The translations under genes and the position numbers were made by a program. A DNA stretch of 64,000 bases, from contig JAHRVQ010000012.1 of NCBI GenBank assembly GCA_019090615.1, positions 124,001 to 188,000 on the forward strand, in the 5' to 3' direction. This stretch comes from Pseudomonadales bacterium (lineage in GTDB: Bacteria > Pseudomonadota > Gammaproteobacteria > Pseudomonadales > Azotimanducaceae). This document shows positions 46,381 to 55,631 of the stretch, piece by piece. Under the pieces are notes generated by a model. It had not been told where the DNA came from. It saw nothing but the letters and a program-made list of their open reading frames with translations, and made no database searches. Position 1 is the first letter of the stretch. Every line of letters starts with the position of its first letter.

Positions 46381-47601
46381 TAGTAACCAATGATTAGTTG
46401 GCGCCTGGATAAATAAAGTAAATAAAACCACGCCAAAGGCCATCGATTGAATGGTCCACCAGTAGGGTAATTCATGCGGCAGTGAAAAAACCAGCGCAAC
46501 AGTAACAACACCTCTTAGGCCTCCCCAAACCATCACAGGTTTATAATTTTCAGGCACTGGCATGAAAAATATGAACCGCGACACACCGGTACTAAGATAA
46601 ACACTGATTACCCGTGCTATCAGTACCGCCCCAATCGCAATAAGCATGGCCAACCATCGCTCGGTAAACATACCTATAGTAATCACCAGTCCCATTAATA
46701 CAAATACCAGCATATTAAAGATATAGGCTGCCAGCTGCCAAAGGTTCGACAATGCAAGGCGTACATCAGGCGCGGCATATTTTTGATGAAATTTACCCAA
46801 CACCAGACCCGACATCAGCACACTCATAACACCCGAGACATGAAATATATGCTCAGCGATATAAAAGCAGCCATAGGCAGTTACCAGTGTAATAAGCCCT
46901 ACCGCATTAAAAGTAGGCAATAATTTACTTAACCCTACCGCTACCACTGCAACAGCTAAGCCGATTATACCGCCGCCGAAAAAAGTCTTAGCGAACAGTA
47001 TGACCGCTGCCATTATCCGCGTTGCGCCAGCTTCCGTGCCATCACCAGCGCCACCACTCGTTGCTACCGCCAACAGGATCGAAAACAGTACGATAGCTGT
47101 TGCATCATTAAACAAACTCTCCCCTTCAATCAACACTTCAAGCTCAACGGGCGCATGCAGCGCTTTTAACTGACTAACAACAGCAACGGGGTCGGTTGCT
47201 GCCAACAACACGCCTGTTATCAACGCTGCAATAACAGGAAAACCCTGGGGGCTGCCAATGCCGTAATAGACCAGCACGGCCGTAACAGAGGTGGATATAA
47301 GCAGGCCAAAAATTGCTAACAGCAATATCGGAATAAGGGATTTCAATAATTGTTGCTGATCGATATTATAAGCCGCTTCAAAGATCAATATCGGCAATAG
47401 TATATAGAATACCAGCGACTGGAAATTGGTCGCTCTAACCCCTGTGTCAAACCCCGCACGAGTAACAATTTCAAAGAACACAAAAGCAATGACAATCAAC
47501 AATATGGTCAATGGCAGGCGCGTAAAACGCGCCAATACCGCAGCCACCAGTCCAATCAAACCCATCAGTAGGACTATTTCCAGTACGCTAATAATGCTCA
47601 T
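46360..47601 (-). CDS. CPA1-type sodium/proton antiporter (NhaP-like)
   Basis: 413 residues with 11-13 membrane segments. The CPA1 core motifs TDPVAVVS and EGESLFNDATAIVLF are intact, with the Asp pair expected for Na+/H+ exchange. It is shorter than NhaP-type proteins with a cytoplasmic C-terminal domain and stops after the membrane part. It lies six bases after the DoxX gene, so they form one operon. It faces the bufferin operon. Confidence 0.88.
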   Translation of the reverse strand: MSIISVLEIVLLMGLIGLVAAVLARFTRLPLTILLIVIAFVFFEIVTRAGFDTGVRATNFQSLVFYILLPILIFEAAYNIDQQQLLKSLIPILLLAIFGLLISTSVTAVLVYYGIGSPQGFPVIAALITGVLLAATDPVAVVSQLKALHAPVELEVLIEGESLFNDATAIVLFSILLAVATSGGAGDGTEAGATRIMAAVILFAKTFFGGGIIGLAVAVVAVGLSKLLPTFNAVGLITLVTAYGCFYIAEHIFHVSGVMSVLMSGLVLGKFHQKYAAPDVRLALSNLWQLAAYIFNMLVFVLMGLVITIGMFTERWLAMLIAIGAVLIARVISVYLSTGVSRFIFFMPVPENYKPVMVWGGLRGVVTVALVFSLPHELPYWWTIQSMAFGVVLFTLFIQAPTNHWLLKKLKVI

Positions 47602-47607
47602 ATCTGT

Positions 47608-48123
47608 CTAGTCGCCCCGACCATTTCTGCGATAACTATAAATCAGATGGTCGATACTTAATTTCCCTGGTCCAAGAAAAATTAATGGTAAAAATAAAAC
47701 CAGATACATAAGGGGCAACTTATAGTTGCCGAAACCTTTATTAGAAATGGCGTAACCCGCCAACATATCACTCCAGGAAGACCACCCTTCCACCGGAATA
47801 TGCACCGCGATAGCCGCAACCACGGTGAGGATACACAGTGAAATTGACATATAACGTGTCCCCAGGCCCACCAGAATAGCAACAGACCCCAACAACTCAA
47901 ACCAGGTGGCCATAAACCAGCTAATTTGCACATCAATTATACTAAACGGGAATGGGAAATTTGCCTGGATAGCACTAAACCAGTTAGCGCCGTTAAATTT
48001 TTCAACACCCGCCTCCCAGAACTCCCAGGCCAGTAAAATACGCACTGCCAACAGCGGAATAAAACCACCGATGGCGTTGAGTAGCCGTCGAAACCATGCT
48101 TCCAGGTTAATTAATAAGGTCAT
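47608..48123 (-). CDS. DoxX-family membrane protein
   Basis: 171 residues with four membrane segments. RILLAWEFWEAGVEKFNG is the start of the DoxX family, with FELLGSVAILVGLGTRY and LPLIFLGPGKLSIDHL. DoxX proteins are often found near DUF692 (bufferin/HvfABC) operons; here the gene is on the opposite strand and shares a transcript with the antiporter, so the link is possible but not fixed. TAGGAGA precedes the ATG. Confidence 0.88.
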   Translation of the reverse strand: MTLLINLEAWFRRLLNAIGGFIPLLAVRILLAWEFWEAGVEKFNGANWFSAIQANFPFPFSIIDVQISWFMATWFELLGSVAILVGLGTRYMSISLCILTVVAAIAVHIPVEGWSSWSDMLAGYAISNKGFGNYKLPLMYLVLFLPLIFLGPGKLSIDHLIYSYRRNGRGD

Positions 48124-48510
48124 TTATTGTCTCCTAATCATTTTATTCTATTTTTCCAGGAACTCTCAGATTACCTTCCCTACGTGCAGATTAAAAAAGT
48201 TTCAAATTAAGGGTTTTGGAGTATCAGAAGTAATATCAAGCCCATATTTACCGTTTGTCAGTCCAGTGCAGACTCAAGATACCGAATTGCTCAACTGCTT
48301 TCCCATTATGCCCGGTATAACACGCCACCCATCTACATCAGCGAAATTTTAGTTGCCGGGATAACATACTAAAATACGCTGACGTAACGATTTACCATAC
48401 CGGCAGACGACGACACCAATTTAATTCGAGCTACTATATTCTCAAGCAACTATTTTCACAGGCAAGTATTTTCACAGGCAAGTATTTTCACAGGCAAGTT
48501 GCGCCATAAT
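48124..48510. other. Intergenic stretch with a tandem repeat at its right end
   Basis: About 390 bases. The only structure is the 16-base repeat at 48448-48495 (separate entry); no ORF, RNA gene or T-tailed hairpin is seen. Confidence 0.45.
48448..48495. repeat. 16-base tandem repeat, three copies, after an enoyl-CoA hydratase
   Basis: Units AACTATTTTCACAGGC (48448-48463), then AAGTATTTTCACAGGC at 48464-48479 and 48480-48495. The array lies just beyond the stop codon (48511) of the hydratase on the minus strand, whose last codons (GGCAAG) echo the unit. Confidence 0.93.
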
Positions 48511-49311
48511 TTACTTGCCCTGCCATTTTGGTTCACGTTTTTCTGCAAAAGCCCGCGGCCCCTCAAGCACATCTTCACTATTGTATAACACCGACGATGA
48601 TGCATAGGGGGTATTAAAAGCTTCATCGAGAGGCATATCGAGGCCACGCATCGCGGCCTCTTTGGTAGCCCGCACAGCCAATGGCGCACAACGTAATATA
48701 TCCGCAACATATTCATCAACAGTGGATTTTAGCTCACCGAGGGGAACTACATCATTCACCAGGCCAAGCTCATAAGCTCTGGCAGCACTCATATGCCTGC
48801 CAGTAAGTAAAAAGCCCATCGCAACCTTCAGGCCGATCTGACGAGGCAACCGGTGCATGCCAGCCGAAGCCGCAACCAAACCACGGCGAGGTTCAGGCAA
48901 ACCCAGCTCAGCATGATCTGCAGCGACAATAATATCGCAGGCTAGCGCTATTTCCAGACCACCACCTAATGCATGGCCGTTAACCATAGCAATAGTCGGT
49001 TTTGGCTGAAACCACCGTTTAGCGATATGATGGGTCTGTGCTGCCAATTGTTGCCAATGAGCCTTTTCCTCAGCTGTTGCATTGGCCTCCCTGGCACGAT
49101 GCTTAAGATCAGCACCGGCACAAAACGCTCGATCACCAGCGCCCGTTATTACCGCGAGCCAAATATCATCATTACGTTCAACTTCATCTAAATGCTGAGA
49201 AAACTGCCAACGTAATTCAGGATTAATCGAATTCATCGCGGCTGGCCGGTTTAGCGTAATCCAGGCCACTTTATCTTTCACCTCAAACAAGGTGGTTGCC
49301 GTTTCTACCAT
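48511..49311 (-). CDS. Enoyl-CoA hydratase/isomerase family protein
   Basis: 266 residues from the ATG at 49311, preceded by GGGGAGAGG. Crotonase motifs: FCAGADLKHRA, NGHALGGGLEIALACD and GLPEPRRGLVAASAGMHRLPR, so both catalytic Glu positions are filled. It hydrates or isomerises an enoyl-CoA in a catabolic path that cannot be named. The region downstream is the repeat at 48448. Confidence 0.88.
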   Translation of the reverse strand: MVETATTLFEVKDKVAWITLNRPAAMNSINPELRWQFSQHLDEVERNDDIWLAVITGAGDRAFCAGADLKHRAREANATAEEKAHWQQLAAQTHHIAKRWFQPKPTIAMVNGHALGGGLEIALACDIIVAADHAELGLPEPRRGLVAASAGMHRLPRQIGLKVAMGFLLTGRHMSAARAYELGLVNDVVPLGELKSTVDEYVADILRCAPLAVRATKEAAMRGLDMPLDEAFNTPYASSSVLYNSEDVLEGPRAFAEKREPKWQGK

Positions 49312-49535
49312 TTGCCTCTCCCCGTTATTAAACACAGGTTAAAAATTCCTGCTATGAAATCCGCGCTATGAAACCCCTGTTTTGAAACCAACACTTAAGG
49401 TTCGTTTACGCCAACACAGCGTTTAATCAGAATTTCCCTAAATTGGGATCTTTAAACCCAATCCTACTTCCTGCTAGTATGACATAAACTGTTAGCTGGA
49501 ATCTTCTGCCCCAAAATAACCAGGCGGCAACGATA

Positions 49536-50342
49536 ATGTCTAAGACCCCAATGAGGCCAAACAACTCTGTGAGTAATAACAACACATTATCTGTTAATCG
49601 CATCACTGCGGTTTTGCTCTCCGCAAGCATTGCAATTGCCTTAATAATTTTATGCCTGGATATATTTTTCACCCACCAACATTGGCTATCTATAGCATTT
49701 CGGCGAATATTTATTGTTACCTATGAGGACAGCATAGGCAGCTGGTATTCAATAGTGATTGCTCTGGCTGTTGCAACTGTGCTGTGGCTGACCATCTACC
49801 GCCTTAAGCAAGATTTCACCACCACCGATACAACCCTGCGAGTTTATACGGCATTGGCTGTACTAATGACCTACGCCACAGTCGATGATGGCGCTAAAAT
49901 ACACGAACGAGTTGGCAGTGCCGCCTCTGAGTTCTGGACAAATAATACCACCGGCGCGGCATCGGGTTTCTTGTCAGAGCTAATTACCGCCTTTCCTGGC
50001 TACCCATGGCAGGTGGTTTATGCGCCCATCATCATCATTGGCGGCCTACTGGTATTATTTCTTGTTTTTTTTGACGGCAGCGATCGGCTATCACGGCTAT
50101 TACTGACATTGGCGCTGGGGATGTTCGTCTGCGCTGTAGGCATTGATTTCCTGGAAGGCGCACCGAATTATACAGACATTGACTGGATGAACGTGATCAA
50201 TAAGGACACGCCATTCCGCCGACATTATGCCAAGGCTCTGGAAGAAACCCTGGAGATGATGGGTATGGCCTGTTTATGGGTCGCCTTTGTGCGCAAACTG
50301 CTTATTCGTTATCCACGCTGGGCGTTCGATTTCACAAAATAA
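49536..50342 (+). CDS. Multi-pass membrane protein of unknown function
   Basis: 268 residues with about five hydrophobic segments. The acidic and basic residues inside or beside them (VDDGAKIHERVG, VGIDFLEGAP and ALEETLEMMGM) look like a conserved active or ion-binding site, and similar DD-x-K-x-HE membrane proteins occur in many marine bacteria. I do not know a named function. Its 3' end overlaps the convergent gene at 50309-51058 by 34 bases. Confidence 0.72.
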   Translation: MSKTPMRPNNSVSNNNTLSVNRITAVLLSASIAIALIILCLDIFFTHQHWLSIAFRRIFIVTYEDSIGSWYSIVIALAVATVLWLTIYRLKQDFTTTDTTLRVYTALAVLMTYATVDDGAKIHERVGSAASEFWTNNTTGAASGFLSELITAFPGYPWQVVYAPIIIIGGLLVLFLVFFDGSDRLSRLLLTLALGMFVCAVGIDFLEGAPNYTDIDWMNVINKDTPFRRHYAKALEETLEMMGMACLWVAFVRKLLIRYPRWAFDFTK

Positions 50343-51058
50343 CGGGTCAGAAAAACACCCAGCCCGGCCAGCAATAAAAATATGGACGGTGTCACTGGCA
50401 CTATCTGTAGTGCTGTTGGCAGTCGACCTGCTTTCTGAAAGGCAGCTGATATAAGTTCCAGGTCACCGCCAACGGTATCTTCAGTGCAGGTTGTATTTGC
50501 AGTACTGCTGGTGGCCGTACTGCTAGTGCTTGAGGTAGCTGTAGCGATAGTTTGACAACCTACCGTTAGTTCAAAACTGAACTGGTCAAAATTGATCTCA
50601 GGCAACAGCGCTGACCATTCAATATCAAACCGGACTGAATCGCAGCTAAAATCGCCAAAACACAGCACCTCTGGACTGACATTAGTGTTCGCCATATAAC
50701 TGTTACCAGTATTCGTATCGGTCATTCTAAAATTTGCCAGCGCAAACCGAGTAACAAAAGCCGTGTCGAATGTCTGAAAGGTAAGCTCAACCGAGGCATA
50801 ATCCTGACCATCTATTCTGGACAGATTAATCCCCGTTGCATTCGACATCCCCAGGGCATAATTTACCTGATCGAAACTATCCACATTTAATGGCTGGGGG
50901 GTAGTAGCCAAATTACTTATAGTGCAAATCGAATTTGGGTTGTTGCAGTCATCTACCAGGCCTGAACCTGTCACTTCAATAACACTTGCCAGGACATTAC
51001 TGCTAGATATTCCACTAACAATAATTATCAATATGCTTAAAAAAACACGGGTTAACAT
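50309..51058 (-). CDS. Secreted protein with a PEP-CTERM-like VPVTP tail
   Basis: 249 residues. A signal peptide (cleavage about 25) precedes a beta-rich domain with cysteine pairs (DDCNNPNSIC and CFGDFSC) and a Ser/Thr-rich segment with TSSTSST repeats. The tail is tripartite: VPVTP (220-224), a hydrophobic segment (SIFLLLAGLGVFLT), then basic RYFVKSNAQR. This resembles exosortase substrates, but the conserved PEP is replaced by VTP. The basic tail is encoded inside the overlap with the convergent membrane gene. GGAG precedes the ATG. Confidence 0.72.
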   Translation of the reverse strand: MLTRVFLSILIIIVSGISSSNVLASVIEVTGSGLVDDCNNPNSICTISNLATTPQPLNVDSFDQVNYALGMSNATGINLSRIDGQDYASVELTFQTFDTAFVTRFALANFRMTDTNTGNSYMANTNVSPEVLCFGDFSCDSVRFDIEWSALLPEINFDQFSFELTVGCQTIATATSSTSSTATSSTANTTCTEDTVGGDLELISAAFQKAGRLPTALQIVPVTPSIFLLLAGLGVFLTRYFVKSNAQRG

Positions 51059-51144
51059 CTATGTTCTCCGCCGACTAATTTATACTGATTGATTTACATG
51101 AGCGACTTAAGTAAATGACTCAAGTGAACGGTTTCTGCGTTTAG

Positions 51145-51192
51145 TTATCCGCAGCTCTTGGTTATCCGCAGCTCTTGGTTATCCGTAGCACT
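51145..51192. repeat. 17-base tandem repeat, two copies plus a degenerate third
   Basis: TTATCCGCAGCTCTTGG occurs at 51145-51161 and 51162-51178; a degenerate copy (TTATCCGTAGCACT) follows from 51179. It lies upstream of the VPVTP-tail gene. Confidence 0.9.
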
Positions 51193-51416
51193 GCATAACC
51201 GATGCTTGTTAGCAGCCATCAAGCTAACAGGTCTTCCATTCCCCTAGCTGTCAATTCCCAGCCGCAGGAGTAAAGCCTAGCATGAGGCATAGAAAACTTC
51301 CAATATAACATAATGGCATTATAGTCTCATATAATTGTCTCCAGAATCGATTAAGGCGAGCTAGAACCACTACTGTACGGGCTTGCTGGAATAAAATAAC
51401 AGGATAAAACAGCACC

Positions 51417-51456
51417 AAAAAAAAAGCCGCCCATTTGACAATAGCAAAGGGGCGGC
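51417..51456 (-). terminator. Rho-independent terminator after the BVMO gene
   Basis: On the minus strand GCCGCCC (from 51456) pairs with GGGCGGC (ending at 51426), seven bases, loop 17, followed by nine T (the A run 51417-51425). It lies 24 bases after the BVMO stop. Confidence 0.8.
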
Positions 51457-51479
51457 GGGGTTATAATAAATAGACGGAA

Positions 51480-53333
51480 CTATTTTTTATCGAAAATATA
51501 TGGCTCAAGGCTAGTCTGCGCATCAACGCGGAACTTATGCCAACGACCACCGCCATAGTAAGCCAGGCTACCCGGCTCAGATTCACCATGGCCATTATAA
51601 TAAGAAATACAATCACGCAATGGTTGAGAATTAATATCTGCCACACGGCAATGCTCAGCGTATTCTGCTTCTGGCTCAGCCCGTACATCAACTGTATCAG
51701 CACCCTGCTCCTGCATCGTCTGCAACATCCAGATAATATAGTCTGCATGGTCCTCAATGGCATCGGTAAAATTAAAGCTACCACCGCCGCCCTGAGGCCC
51801 AGAGACAATAAACAAATTCGGGAAGCCGTTGCTGTGTAAACCAAGGAACGTTTTAGTGCCTTTATTGGTCCACTTATCCTGTAATGTTTGACCATCACGG
51901 CCCGTTATCATGTTAAAGGTAGACGTGGCCATCCACTGGAAACCTGTGGCATAAACCAGAACATCCACTGGGTATTCAACTCCATCATGCACCACGCCTT
52001 TTTCGTTGATATGACTAACGCCAAGCGGCGCCGTATCAACCAGGGTTACATGCGACTTATTAAAAGCCGGCAGATATTCATCATGAAATGTCGGGCGTTT
52101 ACAGCCGTATGGATAATAAGGCTTCAGGGCTTCTGCGGTTTTTGGATCCTCGACTATGGCATCCACACGGGCCCGTATCTGGTCCATGATACGAAAATTT
52201 GCATCCAGTTGTTTCTGGATCATTTCTTCCATGCTCAATTTGGTCTTATGCTGCTTGCGCTCTTTAAAATCTGCAACCTTGCCAGCGAGATAATCATCAT
52301 TGGCTTTCATCGCAGTACGACCTGCAGAAATTTTCGCAAACCGCGCTCGCCTGGCACGCGCCCAACCGGGTTCGTCTTTCCAGGTTGCTCTTTCTTCATC
52401 CGTTGTTGCACGCTGATCACGCACATCAATAGAAGACGGGGTGCGTTGAAATACAAATAGCTCTTTAGCAATTTTTTCTAATTCAGGAATGGCCTGCACA
52501 GCCGTTGCACCGGTACCAATAATACCCACCCGTTTGCCCTTCAGGTCAATATCGTAATCCCAACGAGAAGTATGAAAGGCATCGCCCTCAAACTTTTCCA
52601 TGCCTTCAATACGGGCCAATTTTGGCGTGGTCAATATACCGTTAGCAAGAATAACAATTCTTGCTCGAATCTTATCCCCACGGTCAGTAACAACGGTCCA
52701 TCTGCCAGTGCTTTCATCCCAATCGGTGCGTTCAACGGTGGTATGGAAAAGACAATGGTCATAAAACTTGAATTTTTCTGCCATACTCTGGCAGTATTCC
52801 ATAATTTCGAAGCCACCCGCAAATTTCATGCTAGGTACATAGTCCATTTCCTCAAGCAAGGGGAAATAGCTATAGGATTCAACATCACAGGCAATCCCTG
52901 GGTAACGATTCCAGTACCAGGTACCACCGACATCACCACCCTTTTCACAGAACCTGACATCGTTAAATCCTGCTGCCTGCAATTTATGCCATAACATCAA
53001 ACCGGCAAAACCCGCACCAACCACCAATATTTCACATTCGTCAGTCAACGCGTCTCTGGGTATTGGCGCAGCTGAGTAGACATCTTCAAGATATTTACTA
53101 AATTCACCGTCCATGGACATATAGTCCGCCGCACCACGTCTTGCTTCTTTAAAATCGCGATATTTGGCCTGTTCTTCCGCATTAAATACAGCACCGAGCT
53201 TCTCTTCTGGCAAGGTCTTAAGCGCTTCGTCATCTACAATCGCATAACCTTTGCCTTTTATTTTATCGTTTGCCTTGGCGGCGCGCGTATTAAATATTTT
53301 TAACCCAGTCTCCGGGTCAATTTTTATCGGCAT
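51480..53333 (-). CDS. Baeyer-Villiger-type flavin monooxygenase
   Basis: 617 residues. A roughly 95-residue N-terminal extension precedes two Rossmann folds: GAGFAG near 106 for FAD and GTGATA near 273 for NADPH. Between them is the Baeyer-Villiger fingerprint F-x-G-x3-H-x3-W at 248-258 (FEGDAFHTSRW). It inserts oxygen next to a ketone, turning cyclic ketones into lactones or linear ketones into esters. The extended N-terminus is seen in some steroid and cyclododecanone-type enzymes. Neighbours in the same direction (solute-binding-like protein, hydroxyacid dehydrogenase) may be part of the pathway. GGGGA precedes the ATG. Confidence 0.9.
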   Translation of the reverse strand: MPIKIDPETGLKIFNTRAAKANDKIKGKGYAIVDDEALKTLPEEKLGAVFNAEEQAKYRDFKEARRGAADYMSMDGEFSKYLEDVYSAAPIPRDALTDECEILVVGAGFAGLMLWHKLQAAGFNDVRFCEKGGDVGGTWYWNRYPGIACDVESYSYFPLLEEMDYVPSMKFAGGFEIMEYCQSMAEKFKFYDHCLFHTTVERTDWDESTGRWTVVTDRGDKIRARIVILANGILTTPKLARIEGMEKFEGDAFHTSRWDYDIDLKGKRVGIIGTGATAVQAIPELEKIAKELFVFQRTPSSIDVRDQRATTDEERATWKDEPGWARARRARFAKISAGRTAMKANDDYLAGKVADFKERKQHKTKLSMEEMIQKQLDANFRIMDQIRARVDAIVEDPKTAEALKPYYPYGCKRPTFHDEYLPAFNKSHVTLVDTAPLGVSHINEKGVVHDGVEYPVDVLVYATGFQWMATSTFNMITGRDGQTLQDKWTNKGTKTFLGLHSNGFPNLFIVSGPQGGGGSFNFTDAIEDHADYIIWMLQTMQEQGADTVDVRAEPEAEYAEHCRVADINSQPLRDCISYYNGHGESEPGSLAYYGGGRWHKFRVDAQTSLEPYIFDKK

Positions 53334-53359
53334 AATTTAGTCCCCATTATTAATGTTAT

Positions 53360-53410
53360 ATTCATTGCTCAATCATTGCTTAATCATTGCTTAATCATTG
53401 CTTAATCATC
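53360..53410. repeat. 11-base tandem repeat upstream of the BVMO gene
   Basis: AATCATTGCTT occurs perfectly at 53371-53381, 53382-53392 and 53393-53403, with degenerate copies on both sides. It lies 27 bases upstream of the BVMO start, inside the leader. Confidence 0.92.
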
Positions 53411-53481
53411 TGAAATACTGCCCTAATATTATCCACGTGGGTAGGTTTATATGGATAAACTGGACCATCCATCTATGATTA

Positions 53482-54225
53482 TTAGCTAGTTTTTGCTGCC
53501 GGCGCAACAGACAGCTTGCCCTGCACGCCAAAACGATCAATATATTCTGCAATCACGCCGCTGGCCTTAGCCTGCTCGACAAATGTCTTAAGCCATTCAA
53601 GTGCGAGTGGCTTGCCTTTATTAACCCCAACGGCCTGTTGCACTGCGGTAAACTGTCCATCAAGCACCCGTGCACCGGGCAGTTTTTCAACCTCTTTAAT
53701 CAACTGAGTACGTAAACCAGCCCACGCACCCATCTTATGTTCAATAAAATTTCCCTGTACCAGTCGGCCTTTAACCGCCTTCAGGTCTGCATTTTTAATA
53801 TTGTTCTCTAGCCAAAGCCCATAAGCGCTACCCGCTGCCACAGATATGCTGACACCTGGCTGGTCGACATCGGCAATTGACTGAATACTAGAACCCGCCG
53901 GCACCAGATAAGTTGCTTCAATTTCAGCGTAAGCGGCAGTAAAATCCATCACCGCGGCCCGCTGCGGTTCTGCACCTATATTGCCAATATCCCAGGCATC
54001 AGTGCCTGCGGCCTCAGAAATATCGCTGGGGGTTTTGTAAGGAATAAGTTTAAGCGGCACTTTTAATGCGTCGGCAATGGCTAATGCCATGCTAGGAGAC
54101 GGCCCCACTGGGTCTCCAGCTGCGGTTTTATCCGTTACCAATAGAAAATTGGACATATTGATAGCAGCACGCAAGGTACCGGTGGGTGCCAGTTGGGCGA
54201 TAATTTCAGGGCTGACTGTGGGCAT
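53482..54225 (-). CDS. Solute-binding protein-like (SBP family 3) without signal peptide
   Basis: 247 residues with the PBP fold: LAPTGTLRAAINMSN at the N-terminus, DAWDIGNIGAEPQRAAVMDFTAAYAEIEATYLV and VSISVAAGSAYGLWL. These are family-3 amino-acid-type solute-binding motifs. There is no signal sequence; the codons upstream of the ATG run into an in-frame TAA. It should therefore be cytoplasmic and might bind a metabolite or be an enzyme-like derivative. No ABC permease or ATPase is nearby. It sits between BVMO and a hydroxyacid dehydrogenase in the same direction. Confidence 0.82.
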   Translation of the reverse strand: MPTVSPEIIAQLAPTGTLRAAINMSNFLLVTDKTAAGDPVGPSPSMALAIADALKVPLKLIPYKTPSDISEAAGTDAWDIGNIGAEPQRAAVMDFTAAYAEIEATYLVPAGSSIQSIADVDQPGVSISVAAGSAYGLWLENNIKNADLKAVKGRLVQGNFIEHKMGAWAGLRTQLIKEVEKLPGARVLDGQFTAVQQAVGVNKGKPLALEWLKTFVEQAKASGVIAEYIDRFGVQGKLSVAPAAKTS

Positions 54226-54341
54226 GCGGGGTCTCTTCAGATAAATATTGATTACTGATTAGAATACCTCAGCCGACCAACAGAAAACAACGCGCAGAGC
54301 AACCAACTTAAAATTTACGCCCACAAGCCAAATTGAGTACC

Positions 54342-55343
54342 CTATCCCGGTGGAAAAAGATCATGCATTTCAGGTATCACCCACTTCGCTGGCAAGCCCT
54401 CAGACACGCGCTGAATGTTTGCAAATCCATTGCGGAAACGTTTCCGAAAACTATCATGGGTCGGCCCCGCACTATGCGGTGTCAGGGTAACGTTTGGCAA
54501 CCCAAGTAAAGGGTTGTCTTTTTCAGGTGGTTCTTTTGCCAACGCATCCAGACCGGCGGCTAATATTGTACCTTCACGCAGTGCATCAATCAGATCATTT
54601 TCCTTAATCACCCCGCCTCGGCAAGTATTGATTAAAATCGCGGTATTTTTCATCCTGGCAAAAGATTTGGCATTAATCAGTTCGTGCGTATGATCGTTCA
54701 AGGGAATGTGCAAACTAACTATATCGGCCTGTGCTAGCAATTCATCCAGCAATACCAGCCGAGCGCCCAACTGCCGCTCTGTATCCGCTGGTAAGGCCTG
54801 GGTATCAAAGTAAATCAACTCACAACCAAAGCCCTGTAGACGTTTAGCTACTTCACGACCGATATTACCAAGCCCAACCAAACCTACGGTCTTGCCTTCC
54901 ATCTCATATATATCAACGGTACGAGGAATGCCCTTATGCCATTGCCCCGCTGCAACATTAGCGTGATAAGCGGCAAGCTTTCGATACACCGCCAGCATTA
55001 ACATAATGGTATGTTCTGCTACGGCCACTGAATTAGCTCCACCGTTAGTCGCAACCGGTATATTCGCATTACGCGCAGCATCAATATTAACGCTGTCGTA
55101 GCCAGCACTGAGTACCTGTATCAACTTCAGCCTGCTAGCCTGCTGGAACGCCTCATCAGGGATATAACGCAAAAAACCCAGTAGATAGTCAGCATCCTGC
55201 ATGGCTGCACCAATCTCTTCACCTGACGTACCTGGTGGCACATGGATCAAATTAAAACCTTCTGGCTGCATTGTCTTTGTTAACGCCAGAATACTATCTG
55301 GCAAATCTATACCCTGACTAAACAAGATTGTTTCCTGCGACAT
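54342..55343 (-). CDS. D-2-hydroxyacid dehydrogenase family protein
   Basis: 333 residues. GLGNIG at 157-162 binds NAD(P), and the catalytic triad R242 (NTCRGG), E271 (KEPPEKDNP) and H290 (TPHSAG) is complete. It reduces a 2-keto acid or oxidises a 2-hydroxy acid. FDTQ after beta-2 does not decide NAD against NADP. It is likely in the same transcript direction as the SBP-like and BVMO genes, though the gaps (116 and 148 bases) allow separate promoters. Confidence 0.9.
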   Translation of the reverse strand: MSQETILFSQGIDLPDSILALTKTMQPEGFNLIHVPPGTSGEEIGAAMQDADYLLGFLRYIPDEAFQQASRLKLIQVLSAGYDSVNIDAARNANIPVATNGGANSVAVAEHTIMLMLAVYRKLAAYHANVAAGQWHKGIPRTVDIYEMEGKTVGLVGLGNIGREVAKRLQGFGCELIYFDTQALPADTERQLGARLVLLDELLAQADIVSLHIPLNDHTHELINAKSFARMKNTAILINTCRGGVIKENDLIDALREGTILAAGLDALAKEPPEKDNPLLGLPNVTLTPHSAGPTHDSFRKRFRNGFANIQRVSEGLPAKWVIPEMHDLFPPG

Positions 55344-55631
55344 TTTACGTCCCCTGGTCTAATTAGCTTTTCCGCTTACCCTTTCCGCTGACGACCTATA
55401 AACCACCTGAGCGCAGGTCTTTTTAAGGTCAGGCCCAACACTATACATTCTGCTCCCACAGTACTAGCCAACTACATACCGGTTTGCATTATTTATTTTG
55501 CAACGGGATAATTCTACGGTGCAGGCACTAATACAAGCAATTTCTCACCAGACGGATGATTTAACCTATAAAGCACAAAAGTAAATCATCCTCGATGCAA
55601 AAATATAACCACCAGAACTGGAGATTAATCA

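Larger units (their letters stand above)
51059..51479. other. Intergenic stretch with repeat and terminator
   Basis: About 420 bases, containing the 17-base repeat near 51145 and the minus-strand terminator at 51417-51456; no ORF or RNA gene seen. Confidence 0.5.

Noticed and set aside
53360-53410. CRISPR array
   Set aside because: 11-base contiguous units with no spacers; too short.
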